A stretch of DNA of 64,000 nt, from positions 1-64,000 of the forward strand of contig NZ_FONA01000008.1 of the NCBI RefSeq assembly GCF_900112795.1, written 5' to 3'. The stretch comes from Thermophagus xiamenensis. Its GTDB lineage: Bacteria > Bacteroidota > Bacteroidia > Bacteroidales > Marinilabiliaceae. The translations under genes were made by a program, and so were the position numbers. How positions within the stretch are numbered: the first letter of the stretch is position 1; each line of letters begins with the position of its first letter. The notes under the pieces were generated by a model. That model saw only the letters and a list, made by a program, of their open reading frames with translations, did no database searches and was not told where the DNA came from. Positions 55,668 through 64,000 of the stretch are shown here, piece after piece.

Positions 55668-57062
55668 ATGGAAAAGAGCAATCCACACACTACGGTAAAC
55701 CGGAATACAGATTATCGGCCAGGTGAAAAAGAAAAACAACTGTACATTGAAACCTATGGCTGTCAAATGAATGTTGCCGACAGTGAGGTAGTGGCATCCA
55801 TCATGCAAATGGATGGTTACACAACCACCTCTGAGGTTTCCGGTGCCAATGCCATCTTCATTAATACCTGCTCTATCCGCGAAAATGCTGAGCAAAGAGT
55901 GCTGGGTCGTATCAGAGAATTTAAAGCCCTCAAAAAGAAAAACCCCAGCCTGATTCTTGGGGTTATTGGATGTATGGCCGAACGCGCTAAAGAAGAACTG
56001 CTCGACGAAGGTGTTGACCTGGTTGCCGGCCCTGACGCCTATTTGGATTTGCCCAACCTGGTAAGCATGGCCGAACAAGGCGAAAAGGCCATCAATGTAG
56101 AATTGTCCGAAACACAAACCTATCGCGACATCATTCCCAAACGATTAGGGCCAAACAACATCTCTGCATTTGTGAGCATTATGCGCGGATGTAATAATTT
56201 TTGCTCTTATTGTGTTGTGCCCTATACCCGTGGCCGCGAACGTAGTCGAGACCCATTCAGCATTAAACATGAAATCGAGGACCTTGTCAAGAAAGGTTAC
56301 AAAGAAATTACTCTGCTGGGACAAAATGTCAATTCTTATCGGTTCGACAACCAAAACACCAAAATGAACTTCCCTGAATTACTGGACTTTCTCGGCAATA
56401 CGTTTCCTCATACACGGATTCGCTTTACCACGTCGCATCCTAAAGACATGAGCCTGGAGACTCTCAAAGTGATAGCCCGACATCAAAATCTTTGTAAACA
56501 CATCCATTTACCCATTCAGTCGGGATCCACCAGAATGCTTAAATTAATGAACCGTAAATACACCGCTCAAGAGTATCGGGAAAAAATTATGGCCATCCGT
56601 GAAATAATACCCGAATGTGCCATCTCTACCGACATCCTCAGCGGTTTTCATTCCGAAACCGAAGAAGACCATCAACAAACCCTGGAGATGATGCGGTGGG
56701 CCAAATTTGACATGGCTTATATGTTCAAATATTCCGAAAGACCAGGCACCTATGCTCAAAAAAAACTGCCCGATAATGTGCCACCCGAAGTTAAAGGCCA
56801 AAGACTCAATGAAATTATTCAATTACAAAATCAATTATCGCTTCAAAGCAACAAAAATGATATTGGTAAAACTTTTGAAGTTCTTATCGAAAATATTTCA
56901 AAAAAATCAAAAAATGAATTTGTGGGTCGTACATCACAAAACAAAGTAGTTGTTTTCCCCAGAGCAGAATACAAAATTGGCGATCTGGCAAGGGTTGAAA
57001 TTGTAGATGCCACTCAGGCCACTCTTATTGGTCGACCTGCAGATTCGCCAAACATTCCTTAA
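55668..57062 (+). CDS. miaB: tRNA-2-methylthio-N6-dimethylallyladenosine synthase
   Basis: MiaB is a radical-SAM methylthiotransferase that modifies adenosine 37 of tRNAs reading U-starting codons. The 464-residue protein has the N-terminal UPF0004 domain with its three cluster cysteines (YGCQMN, NTCSIR, GCMAER). The radical-SAM CxxxCxxC is RGCNNFCSYC, and the C-terminal TRAM domain begins near residue 400. The ATG at 55668 is the only sensible start; no other gene is coupled to it. Confidence 0.95.
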   Translation: MEKSNPHTTVNRNTDYRPGEKEKQLYIETYGCQMNVADSEVVASIMQMDGYTTTSEVSGANAIFINTCSIRENAEQRVLGRIREFKALKKKNPSLILGVIGCMAERAKEELLDEGVDLVAGPDAYLDLPNLVSMAEQGEKAINVELSETQTYRDIIPKRLGPNNISAFVSIMRGCNNFCSYCVVPYTRGRERSRDPFSIKHEIEDLVKKGYKEITLLGQNVNSYRFDNQNTKMNFPELLDFLGNTFPHTRIRFTTSHPKDMSLETLKVIARHQNLCKHIHLPIQSGSTRMLKLMNRKYTAQEYREKIMAIREIIPECAISTDILSGFHSETEEDHQQTLEMMRWAKFDMAYMFKYSERPGTYAQKKLPDNVPPEVKGQRLNEIIQLQNQLSLQSNKNDIGKTFEVLIENISKKSKNEFVGRTSQNKVVVFPRAEYKIGDLARVEIVDATQATLIGRPADSPNIP

Positions 57063-57283
57063 CTTTGAACATGAAAAAGTTTTTGCCAAACTCTCAAAAC
57101 AGTAAGTTTTTTCTTTGTCAACTAACAATAGCAGAATGGTTTTCATCACCAGACATCCATTATGAATAACCATTGATTTCAATATATTTGCTAAAAGTTA
57201 AAACCTTTAATAAAATAACTAAGCCGAAAATTTTTAAAACCGGCTTGATTCCTTAATTTTACTTGTAAATCAAAAAGTCAAAA

Positions 57284-58447
57284 ATGACCAAAGAACTTGA
57301 ATTTGAATCGATACGTCCTTACCAGGACCATGAAATTCAACAGGTATTTGAACGATTAAAAAAAGAAACCTCATTTATTGAACTCATTGGCTTTCTTTAC
57401 CCTGAATTGCCGCCACAAAAATTCATTGACAAACTGATGAAAATAAAAACCATCCGGCAATTCCAGCAAGAGGTTATATCACCCTACGTTAAAGAAATCA
57501 TTAAAAACACAACCAAAGGTATCACTTCCGAAGGGCTTGAATATCTTAACCCCAACGAAGCTTATCTTTATATCTCCAACCACAGGGACATAATTCTTGA
57601 CCCGGCAATTCTGAACATTATTTTGTTTGAGAAAGGCTTCGATACTACCGAAATTGCTATTGGCGACAATTTATTAATTTATCCGTGGATAACCGATTTG
57701 GTAAAACTCAATCGCACTTTTATTGTGAAGCGCAACTTGCCAATTCGGCAAATGATGGAAAGTTCTACCTTACTTTCGAAATATATCCGACACACCATAA
57801 CCCAAGTAGGCCACAGCATTTGGATTGCACAACGCGAAGGCCGGTCTAAAGATGGAAACGACCGCACTCAACTCAGCCTTCTTAAAATGCTGAACATTAG
57901 CGGCAAAAATGAATCGGTAGCCGAAAATTTCAAAGAACTTAAAATTGTTCCAGTTTCCATATCGTACGAATATGATCCCTGCGACTACCTTAAAGCCCTT
58001 GAATTACAACATAAACGTGACAACCCCGATTATGTAAAAACACCGGACGATGACCTCAAACATATGGGGGCAGGATTACGTGGACGCAAAGGACGGGTTC
58101 ATTTTGCTTTTGGACAGCCTATTTGCGGAAATGAATTTGACAAACTCAAAGAGCTGCAAAACAAAAATGAAAAGTTTGAATTTCTTGCCCGACTCATTGA
58201 TGAACATGTTCATGAAAACTACAAACTGTGGCCGGGTAACCTCATCGCATGGGATATGTTGAATGCCAACGATGAATACAGACATAAATATACTCCTGAA
58301 GAAAAAAAGACCTTCCTCAATTACATCGAAGAACATCTTAACCGTATTGATGGGGATAAAGAGTTCCTAAGAAGAACTCTCTTCGAAATGTACGCAAACC
58401 CCGTGGCCAACAAGCGTGAACTCTTGGGAAAATCAGTTCTCGATTAA
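57284..58447 (+). CDS. PlsC-like glycerolipid acyltransferase
   Basis: The 387-residue protein has a conserved acyltransferase fold: block I YISNHRDIILDPAILN (catalytic His and Asp), block II FIVKRNLPIRQ, block III IAQREGRSKDGNDRTQ, and block IV KIVPVSISYEYDP. No membrane span is clear. It probably transfers acyl groups to a glycerol-phosphate or lysolipid acceptor at the inner membrane. Its N-terminal 80 residues are specific to a Bacteroidota subfamily. The gene stands alone, 220 bases after miaB. Confidence 0.8.
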   Translation: MTKELEFESIRPYQDHEIQQVFERLKKETSFIELIGFLYPELPPQKFIDKLMKIKTIRQFQQEVISPYVKEIIKNTTKGITSEGLEYLNPNEAYLYISNHRDIILDPAILNIILFEKGFDTTEIAIGDNLLIYPWITDLVKLNRTFIVKRNLPIRQMMESSTLLSKYIRHTITQVGHSIWIAQREGRSKDGNDRTQLSLLKMLNISGKNESVAENFKELKIVPVSISYEYDPCDYLKALELQHKRDNPDYVKTPDDDLKHMGAGLRGRKGRVHFAFGQPICGNEFDKLKELQNKNEKFEFLARLIDEHVHENYKLWPGNLIAWDMLNANDEYRHKYTPEEKKTFLNYIEEHLNRIDGDKEFLRRTLFEMYANPVANKRELLGKSVLD

Positions 58448-58672
58448 TCTTACGTACAACTTAATAATTCTTTCAACACTTACGAAGAAAAGACGATTTC
58501 TCCTAAATACAAAAAATGCGTATGGTCGGACACTATAGAATTCTTCCGTCAACAAAAGTGTCCGTCCATACATGTAATACTATATTCCAAAGCTTTGGGC
58601 TAATCTCTAAAATTCAGAGAAGAAATCGAAGCCAAATGTCCCTTCAAAAAGTAATTATTCAGTAAAATTTAA
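58448..58672. other. Post-acyltransferase gap with a 15 bp inverted repeat
   Basis: The arms GTATGGTCGGACACT (58520-58534) and AGTGTCCGTCCATAC (58557-58571) match at 14 of 15 positions with a 22-base loop, so the region can form a strong hairpin. No T run follows it, so a simple terminator is doubtful. The rest carries no gene. Confidence 0.6.
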
Positions 58673-59220
58673 ATTCAATTTCGGCCGTCAATTTTCGACC
58701 TGTAATTTTACAGATTCAATTTCGGCCGCCGATTTTCGACCTGTAATTTTACAGATTCAATTTCGGCCGTCGATTTTCGACCTGTAATTTTACAGATTCG
58801 ATTTCGGCCGTCGATTTTCGACCTGTAATTTTACAGATTCAATTTCGGCCGTCAATTTTCGGCCTGTAATTTTACAGATTCAATTTCAATCGTCAATTTT
58901 CGACCTGTAATTTTACAGATTCAATTTCAACCGTCAATTTTCGACCTGTAATTTTACAGATTCAATTTCGGCCGTCGATTTTCGACCTGTAATTTTACAG
59001 ATTCGATTTCGGCCGTCGATTTTCGACCTATAATTTTACAGATTCAATTTCGGCCGTCAATTTTCGACCTGTAATTTTACAGATTCGATTTCGGCCGTCG
59101 ATTTTCGACCTATAATTTTACAGATTCAATTTCGACCGCCGATTTTCGACCTGTAATTTTACAGATTCAATTTCGGCCGTCGATTTTCGACCTGTAATTT
59201 TACAGATTCAATTCCAACCG
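58673..59220. repeat. Tandem array of thirteen 42 bp units
   Basis: Thirteen copies and part of a fourteenth repeat at 42 bp from 58673 to 59220. Each unit splits into three 14-base parts, roughly TTCGGCCGTCGATT, TTCGACCTGTAATT and TTACAGATTCAATT, all ending AATT or GATT. Within a unit GTCGA-ttt-TCGAC and CTGTAA-tt-TTACAG are inverted repeats, and their variants break one stem base in some copies. The array fills the gap between the converging acyltransferase and aspS genes. It has no coding potential. Confidence 0.93.
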
Positions 59221-59227
59221 CGTAGAG

Positions 59228-60985
59228 TTATTTCCCACTATCTTTCAGCGCAATTCCAAGCTCATCGAGCTGCTCCTGACTGATGGAAGAAGGCGCATCA
59301 TTCATAATATCACGACCGGCATTATTTTTTGGGAAAGCAATTACTTCGCGAATAGATTCTACTCCGGCAAACAAAGCCACCCAACGGTCAAAACCAAAGG
59401 CCACACCGCCATGGGGTGGGGCTCCGTATTTAAAGGCATTCATCAGAAAACCAAATTGTTTTTCGGCCTCCTCTTTAGAAAAGCCCAATACTTTAAACAT
59501 CTTTTGTTGCAGTAAATCATCATGAATCCGAATGGAGCCTCCACCAATTTCATTACCATTGATAACCAAGTCATAAGCATTGGCTCTCACCGCACCCGGG
59601 TCAGAATCCAACAAGGCGATATCCTCCTCTTTTGGTGAGGTAAAGGGGTGATGCATGGCATAAAAGCGTTGAGTATCATCGTCCCATTCAAGTAAGGGGA
59701 AATCTACGACCCAAAGGGGAGCAAACCTATTTTTATCGCGTAATCCCAGGCGATTACCCATTTCAAGGCGTAGTTCGCTTAGAGCCGAGAGGGTTTGTCG
59801 TCGTTCTCCGGCAAGAATTAAAAGCAGATCGCCGGGTTTAGCACCACACTCATCGCACCAAACCTTAAAATCTTCAGGGGCAAAAAATTTATCCACCGAA
59901 GTTTTAAACGACCCATCGTCATTATATTTCACATAAACCAACCCTTTAGCACCAACCTGAGGCCGCTTGACAAAGTCGGTGAGCTGATCAAGCTCTTTAC
60001 GACTGTATCCGGCACATTGAGGGGCACAAATAGCTCCAATATACTCGGCATCATCAAAAACCCTAAAGCCCTTACCGGAAGCTATCGAAGTGATATCAAC
60101 AAAACGCATATCAAAACGAATGTCGGGTTTGTCGGTACCGTAATATTTCATAGCATCAGCATACGACATTCGCGGAAAGTCGCCCTCAATGGTCACACCT
60201 CTTATGGTTTTAAAGAGATGCTTGGTCATCGCCTCAAAAGTGGACAGAACATCCTCCTGCTCGACGAAGGACATTTCACAATCGATTTGGGTAAACTCGG
60301 GCTGACGGTCGGCACGCAAATCTTCATCCCTAAAACATTTTACGATTTGGAAATAACGATCGAAACCGCCCACCATTAAAAGCTGTTTAAAAACCTGAGG
60401 CGACTGCGGCAAGGCATAAAATTGCCCGGGATTCATACGTGATGGCACCACAAAATCTCGTGCCCCTTCGGGGGTAGACTTCATTAAAACAGGGGTTTCA
60501 ATTTCAATGAAGTTTTGGTCGTTCAAAAACTTCCGCACTTCCAGAGCCATTTTATGTCTCAGTTCCAATGCTTTCCGCACGGGATTTCGACGCAGGTCCA
60601 GATATCTGTATTTCATTCTAAGCTCTTCTCCCCCATCGGTATCATCCTCGATGGTAAAAGGGGGAAGGTCGGCACTATTTAAGACGTTCAGGGAATGGAT
60701 GATAATTTCGATATCTCCGGTAGCTATTTTTTTATTTTTATTGCTTCTTTCAGCCACTTTACCGGTAACCTGCACCAAATACTCACGCCCCAACTCTTTC
60801 ACCTGTTGGCTCAGTTCATTATCTTCTTCATTATTTACCACCAATTGGGTAATGCCGTACCGATCACGAAGATCGATAAAAGTCATACCTCCAAGATTCC
60901 GGACATGCTGTACCCATCCGGCCAGGGTAACGGTTTTATTGACGTCAGACAACCTTAGTTCTCCACAAGTATGTGTTCTGTACAT
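59228..60985 (-). CDS. aspS: Aspartyl-tRNA synthetase
   Basis: AspS charges tRNA-Asp. The 585-residue bacterial-type enzyme has the N-terminal OB-fold anticodon domain ([13 protein letters not shown]), the motif RYLDLRR, class II motif 2 [16 protein letters not shown], the bacterial GAD insertion and motif 3 [12 protein letters not shown] start at ATG 60985; the frame extends to 61030 but 15 residues there do not match family sequence. It is convergent with the acyltransferase gene and divergent from tadA. Confidence 0.96.
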   Translation of the reverse strand: MYRTHTCGELRLSDVNKTVTLAGWVQHVRNLGGMTFIDLRDRYGITQLVVNNEEDNELSQQVKELGREYLVQVTGKVAERSNKNKKIATGDIEIIIHSLNVLNSADLPPFTIEDDTDGGEELRMKYRYLDLRRNPVRKALELRHKMALEVRKFLNDQNFIEIETPVLMKSTPEGARDFVVPSRMNPGQFYALPQSPQVFKQLLMVGGFDRYFQIVKCFRDEDLRADRQPEFTQIDCEMSFVEQEDVLSTFEAMTKHLFKTIRGVTIEGDFPRMSYADAMKYYGTDKPDIRFDMRFVDITSIASGKGFRVFDDAEYIGAICAPQCAGYSRKELDQLTDFVKRPQVGAKGLVYVKYNDDGSFKTSVDKFFAPEDFKVWCDECGAKPGDLLLILAGERRQTLSALSELRLEMGNRLGLRDKNRFAPLWVVDFPLLEWDDDTQRFYAMHHPFTSPKEEDIALLDSDPGAVRANAYDLVINGNEIGGGSIRIHDDLLQQKMFKVLGFSKEEAEKQFGFLMNAFKYGAPPHGGVAFGFDRWVALFAGVESIREVIAFPKNNAGRDIMNDAPSSISQEQLDELGIALKDSGK

Positions 60986-61030
60986 TATTATTTGATTTTT
61001 TGAGGGTCTTTTTAACCCCCGGGTCAACAT

Positions 61031-61289
61031 AAATTTTGATTTTGCAATATCTTTGCGAAAATAAAAAGAAAAAAAGAAACCGCCGGCATGCTTTTTAAAT
61101 AAGGTCTCAGAAACTATCGCTTAATTGTAAAATAAGTAGATTTAGAGAGGGTTAAAAGCAATCATCCACACCGAAGGATTTCCGCAATGGACAAATTGCT
61201 GTAAAATACTCACTACAAAAAGAGGCCTTTTAATGGCATCTAATTTTTTAGAATCTTGAAATCAGGATAGTGAAAACAATCAGTTAACT
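61031..61289. promoter_or_regulatory. Divergent aspS-tadA intergenic region
   Basis: The gap of 259 bases includes TATCTTTG at 61048-61055, a -7-type box facing tadA that would leave a leader of about 230 bases. No gene, repeat or hairpin of note is visible. Confidence 0.35.
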
Positions 61290-61736
61290 ATGGAAAAAAT
61301 AGATTTTACCGACCAATATTTCATGCAGCAAGCCCTCAAACAAGCCAAGGAAGCCCTGGATAAGGACGAGGTACCCGTTGGGGCTGTCGTGGTTAGCGAA
61401 GGCACCATCATCGCCAAGGCGCATAATATGACTGAAACACTGAACGACGTTACTGCCCATGCCGAGATGCTTGCCATCACTGCTGCTGCCGAACAACTGG
61501 GAAGCAAATATTTACCCAACTGCACATTATATGTCACACTGGAACCTTGTACCATGTGTGCCGGAGCTATAAATTGGGCACAAATAGGACGTATTGTTTT
61601 TGGTGCCGAAGATGAGAAAAGAGGCTTTCAACGATTAAATCCCTCACCGCTTCATCCCAAAACCAGTATCACTTCCGGAATCCTGAAAGAAGATTGTATG
61701 GCCCTCCTAAAACAATTTTTTGCTGCCAAACGATAA
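61290..61736 (+). CDS. tadA: tRNA adenosine(34) deaminase
   Basis: TadA converts adenosine 34 to inosine in tRNA-Arg. The 148-residue zinc cytidine-deaminase-fold protein has His57-Ala-Glu59 and the zinc motif PCTMC (86-90), plus GAVVVSEG and GAINWAQIGRIVFG. Some family members are general nucleoside deaminases, but the pattern fits TadA. The 3' end faces a dispersed element. Confidence 0.9.
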   Translation: MEKIDFTDQYFMQQALKQAKEALDKDEVPVGAVVVSEGTIIAKAHNMTETLNDVTAHAEMLAITAAAEQLGSKYLPNCTLYVTLEPCTMCAGAINWAQIGRIVFGAEDEKRGFQRLNPSPLHPKTSITSGILKEDCMALLKQFFAAKR

Positions 61737-61742
61737 TTTTTT

Positions 61743-61963
61743 ATTCGTATAAATTTTACTTACTTCATTGATATATTGGTTCTTAAAATTAGTCATTAGT
61801 GGTTAGTCATTAGTGATTAGTCAACAGTCATCAGTGTTAATAGACTAGTGACTAATGACTAATCACTAATGACTAATCACTTCTTCTGCCTTCTGCCTGT
61901 GCACTTCTGCCTTTATCGTTTATACATGCTCTTTTGTGGCAAAAGCCGCCATGCTCGTTTCAT
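61743..61963 (-). repeat. Dispersed structured element, long form, after tadA
   Basis: The copy has the TTCGTATAAATTTTACTT boundary, a long central palindrome (TTAGTCATTAGTGGTTAGTC against GACTAATCACTAATGACTAA), the CTTCTGCCTTCTGCC stretch and the end hairpin TGGC/GCCA (in 61936-61951). It lies between two converging genes, tadA and the T9SS cargo gene, unlike copies that end at start codons. Confidence 0.85.
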
Positions 61964-61965
61964 TA

Positions 61966-62005
61966 CAAAAAAAATTCCCTCTCACGGCATTGCCGAAAGA
62001 GGGAA
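61966..62005 (-). terminator. Terminator of the T9SS cargo gene
   Basis: TTCCCTCT (61975-61982) and AGAGGGAA (61998-62005) pair with an inner CGGCA-t-TGCCG palindrome, followed on the minus strand by a T run (61966-61974). It should end the minus-strand transcript from the hotdog and cargo genes. Confidence 0.8.
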
Positions 62006-62032
62006 TAACCCAAGTAACCCTATGAAGAATAA

Positions 62033-62857
62033 TTAGCGAACAGCCACTTTCTTCATTGTCAATTGGTTACCTAAGGCAACTCGCACAATATATATGTGGC
62101 CGCTGGCTAATTCAAACTGATGTAAACCGGCGGTGGCCGGCATGCTGGTAATAACCTGACCGTTTAAGCTATAAATATCGATTTTTCCCAAAGCGGTGGT
62201 TTCCCCTCCCATGAAGTTGTCAATTTTCACCTTTAGGGTTTTATCAGCACTATAAATTTGAATATTGTTTTCCTCTGTTTCCGAATTCTCTAATATACCG
62301 GTAGGAACTTTTGCCCCGGAATTTCTGGTCAAATGAAGTACAAACCGTTCATGTTCAATACCTAATTCCAAAGGCGTATAAGTATAAGACGTTATTCGCA
62401 AATTGACATACCGTTTTTTAAACTTATCTTCCAATACGACATCAAACTCTTCGGTAAAATCAGACAAATCGGCAGAGATAATACAATCATCCTCAACTCT
62501 GTTTCGAACACTTATGGGCACTGAAACATAATTTTTTCCTTCAAGTGAAGAAAAACCGTTTATGGCCATAGGAGAATTATCTATTAAGGTAAAGATCTCC
62601 GGAATCTTTTCCGACGAATTAAACATTTTATCGGAATCTTCGGGACCATAACCGTCCGAAAAATCATCATAATAATAAATTACTGCAACATCATACAGGT
62701 AGGTATTTTGAATCTTTAATCGGATTAAATCATATATTGTAGAGGATTTCAAAGAACCGGAAGCGGTAGAAACATCAGTTATTTCATTCACTTGATTTTG
62801 ACTGTGTATATTATCCGCCAATCCCCAAATGGTTAATAAGAAAATCAGAAGCAACAA
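62033..62857 (-). CDS. T9SS cargo protein with type A sorting domain
   Basis: The 274-residue protein starts with a hydrophobic signal (about residues 1-19). The middle region has no recognised family. It ends in a type IX secretion C-terminal sorting domain of about 75 residues (IDIYSLNGQVITSMPAT, then HIYIVRVALGN and KVAVR), which directs the protein to the cell surface. No ATG lies in the frame; a TTG at 62857 (or 62854) is the best start. It sits just downstream of the hotdog gene (24 bases), which suggests translational coupling. Confidence 0.8.
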   Translation of the reverse strand: MLLLIFLLTIWGLADNIHSQNQVNEITDVSTASGSLKSSTIYDLIRLKIQNTYLYDVAVIYYYDDFSDGYGPEDSDKMFNSSEKIPEIFTLIDNSPMAINGFSSLEGKNYVSVPISVRNRVEDDCIISADLSDFTEEFDVVLEDKFKKRYVNLRITSYTYTPLELGIEHERFVLHLTRNSGAKVPTGILENSETEENNIQIYSADKTLKVKIDNFMGGETTALGKIDIYSLNGQVITSMPATAGLHQFELASGHIYIVRVALGNQLTMKKVAVR

Positions 62858-62880
62858 TCTCGAGGCAAGCCTTAAAAGAT

Positions 62881-63981
62881 TTAGATGTCAACTTTTCGCA
62901 ACACGCTCCAATCAATGACACAACACACCTTATCACGCAATACAGGACATTTTTCATCAATAATTTGTCTCACCTGAGAAGGACGTTCCACTCTGGTATC
63001 AAATAAAGATTTAGGGAAAGCCACATCCGATAACTCAGGTTCGGTATCCATATTACGAATGCCAAAAGTTCGAATAAAGACCTCTTCGAAGCCGGGCATC
63101 AATTGATTCACCCCACGAACAAAACTAAAGGCACCGATGCGATCCTCGGCATATACGGGATTTACATGAAAAGCCACATCAATTTGCTGCATAAGAATTT
63201 GTCGAAATTCGCGGGCAGCAATACCGGAAACCATTGCAATGACCATCCCCCCCGGAATAATAATCTCAAAAGGCTTATACCGTTGGTAATTATAATGTGA
63301 AGGATGTGTATTTTTCAGATAGGTAGACCAGAAAAGGTTTTCGCTTTTCCCAATAGGCCGCACATAGGGGTGCAGAATTAAATCTCCCGCCTCTAACCTG
63401 ATCATCACATTATCCATGCTAATATTACGTGCCCTGGCCAAAATTTTTTCTTTAAACAAATTATTCTGATAAGGTATTTTTTGTTCCGATGATATGGTTT
63501 TTCTGGGATTAATTTCAGGGAAAAGCGAAACACGTATCAAGGAAAAAACCGGCTCTCCTTTTTGGTTAAACAACAGATGCGACGATTCAATAACAGAGTT
63601 TCCAGGTCGGGACGACTTATAAACATTGATGATTTTAATACTACACGAAAAGGTATCGCCAGGGAAAGCCGGATTAAGATAGATGGCATCACGTAAGGCC
63701 AACTTTAATACACTTGAATGGGCAAAATTTTCAACCCCCAGGCTAAGTGTTAGATTCATCAAAAAACTATAGGGTAGAAAAATTTGTGGAAATCCCAGAC
63801 GACCGGCAAATTCACGACTACTTTCCGGATAAGAAGAGGTAGGCATAAATCCGCTCCACATGCTCAGTACCGATTCATCAACGGTAATATTATATCGACT
63901 GACAATATCTTTGCCAATAAAGACCTTTTCCAGATCAAGTCCGTATTCAACCTTGCGATTTGCTTTTATAAATTCTTCCAT
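62881..63981 (-). CDS. Double-hotdog MaoC-like hydratase/thioesterase-fold protein
   Basis: The 366-residue protein consists of two hotdog domains. The first (about 20-160) carries a fatty-acyl-like pocket with LRDAIYLNPAFPGDTFSCS. The second (about 195-310) carries QIDVAFHVNPVYAEDRIGA. This layout occurs in MaoC-type dehydratases and mesaconyl-CoA hydratase-like enzymes, which act on acyl-CoA thioesters. The substrate is unknown. It is the first gene of a two-gene unit with the T9SS cargo gene. The ATG at 63981 is close to the window end; upstream context is not visible. Confidence 0.75.
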   Translation of the reverse strand: MEEFIKANRKVEYGLDLEKVFIGKDIVSRYNITVDESVLSMWSGFMPTSSYPESSREFAGRLGFPQIFLPYSFLMNLTLSLGVENFAHSSVLKLALRDAIYLNPAFPGDTFSCSIKIINVYKSSRPGNSVIESSHLLFNQKGEPVFSLIRVSLFPEINPRKTISSEQKIPYQNNLFKEKILARARNISMDNVMIRLEAGDLILHPYVRPIGKSENLFWSTYLKNTHPSHYNYQRYKPFEIIIPGGMVIAMVSGIAAREFRQILMQQIDVAFHVNPVYAEDRIGAFSFVRGVNQLMPGFEEVFIRTFGIRNMDTEPELSDVAFPKSLFDTRVERPSQVRQIIDEKCPVLRDKVCCVIDWSVLRKVDI

Positions 63982-64000
63982 ATGCTTAACTCTTCCCCAC

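Noticed and set aside
58673-59220. The 42 bp array as a CRISPR
   Set aside because: There are no unique spacers: the whole unit repeats, and no cas gene is present.

Overview
The window looks like a chromosome segment of a member of the phylum Bacteroidota, probably near the Bacteroidales/Marinilabiliales. The evidence is the gene content: a type IX secretion C-terminal sorting domain, a glycine-lipid acyltransferase pair, a Bacteroidota-type operon running coaX - outer-membrane protein - TPR protein - lptC - CorC - PpiD, and a GldN-like lipoprotein. TAnnTTTG promoter motifs, rarity of strong Shine-Dalgarno sequences and a Bacteroidota-style division operon agree. The exact genus cannot be read from the sequence. 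I found no rRNA, tRNA, CRISPR array or intact insertion sequence.

Layout. 1-7200: mostly housekeeping metabolism: a polyprenyl-phosphate glycosyltransferase, dihydroorotase, a small lipoprotein, an NAD-salvage pair (pncB, pncA) and aspartate kinase. 7200-11350: an accessory patch with duplicated repeats, a HigA antitoxin whose HigB toxin survives only as a C-terminal scrap, a 22-23 bp tandem array, a frameshifted membrane-protein relic, and a two-gene AAA ATPase/TOPRIM-like cassette that resembles anti-phage modules. 11350-16250: mfd, a 23 bp hairpin-unit array and a REC-PAS-PAS regulator. 16550-24770: the envelope operon from coaX to PpiD, closed by a terminator. 24850-27820: a second accessory patch with an IS1634-type transposase scrap, a three-gene module (ABC-type ATPase, HypB-like GTPase, corrinoid-protein-type Fe-S protein) and a truncated outer-membrane protein. 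27835-44630: a complete minus-strand division and cell-wall (dcw) operon, mraZ to ftsZ plus a YqeY protein, with direct repeats that look like MraZ boxes at its promoter. 45125-50570: glutathione peroxidase, a glycine-lipid acyltransferase pair followed by a cysteine-less flavin oxidoreductase, and a serine hydrolase. 50560-61740: purF, a SPOR protein, a universal stress protein, yebC, miaB, an acyltransferase, a 13-copy 42 bp array, aspS and tadA. 61740-64000: a T9SS cargo protein downstream of a double-hotdog protein.

How the parts work together. MurC/D/E, MraY, MurG, FtsW and FtsI make and polymerise lipid II, and FtsQ/L/A/Z form the divisome. The MurE sequence motif points to meso-diaminopimelate peptidoglycan, for which aspartate kinase supplies the precursor pathway. 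LptC and the outer-membrane and chaperone proteins serve outer-membrane assembly, and the glycine-lipid pair supplies membrane lipid.

The most unusual material is non-coding. A dispersed intergenic element of about 110-230 bp occurs at least ten times, including tandem triplets. It has covarying, mutually exclusive hairpins, and several copies end exactly at a start codon (murC, the universal stress gene, gpx). Three further tandem arrays have unrelated sequences but share a design of hairpin-forming units. The best candidates for an undescribed protein system are the ATPase/GTPase/Fe-S module at 25188-27438 and the AAA/TOPRIM-like pair at 8983-10733.
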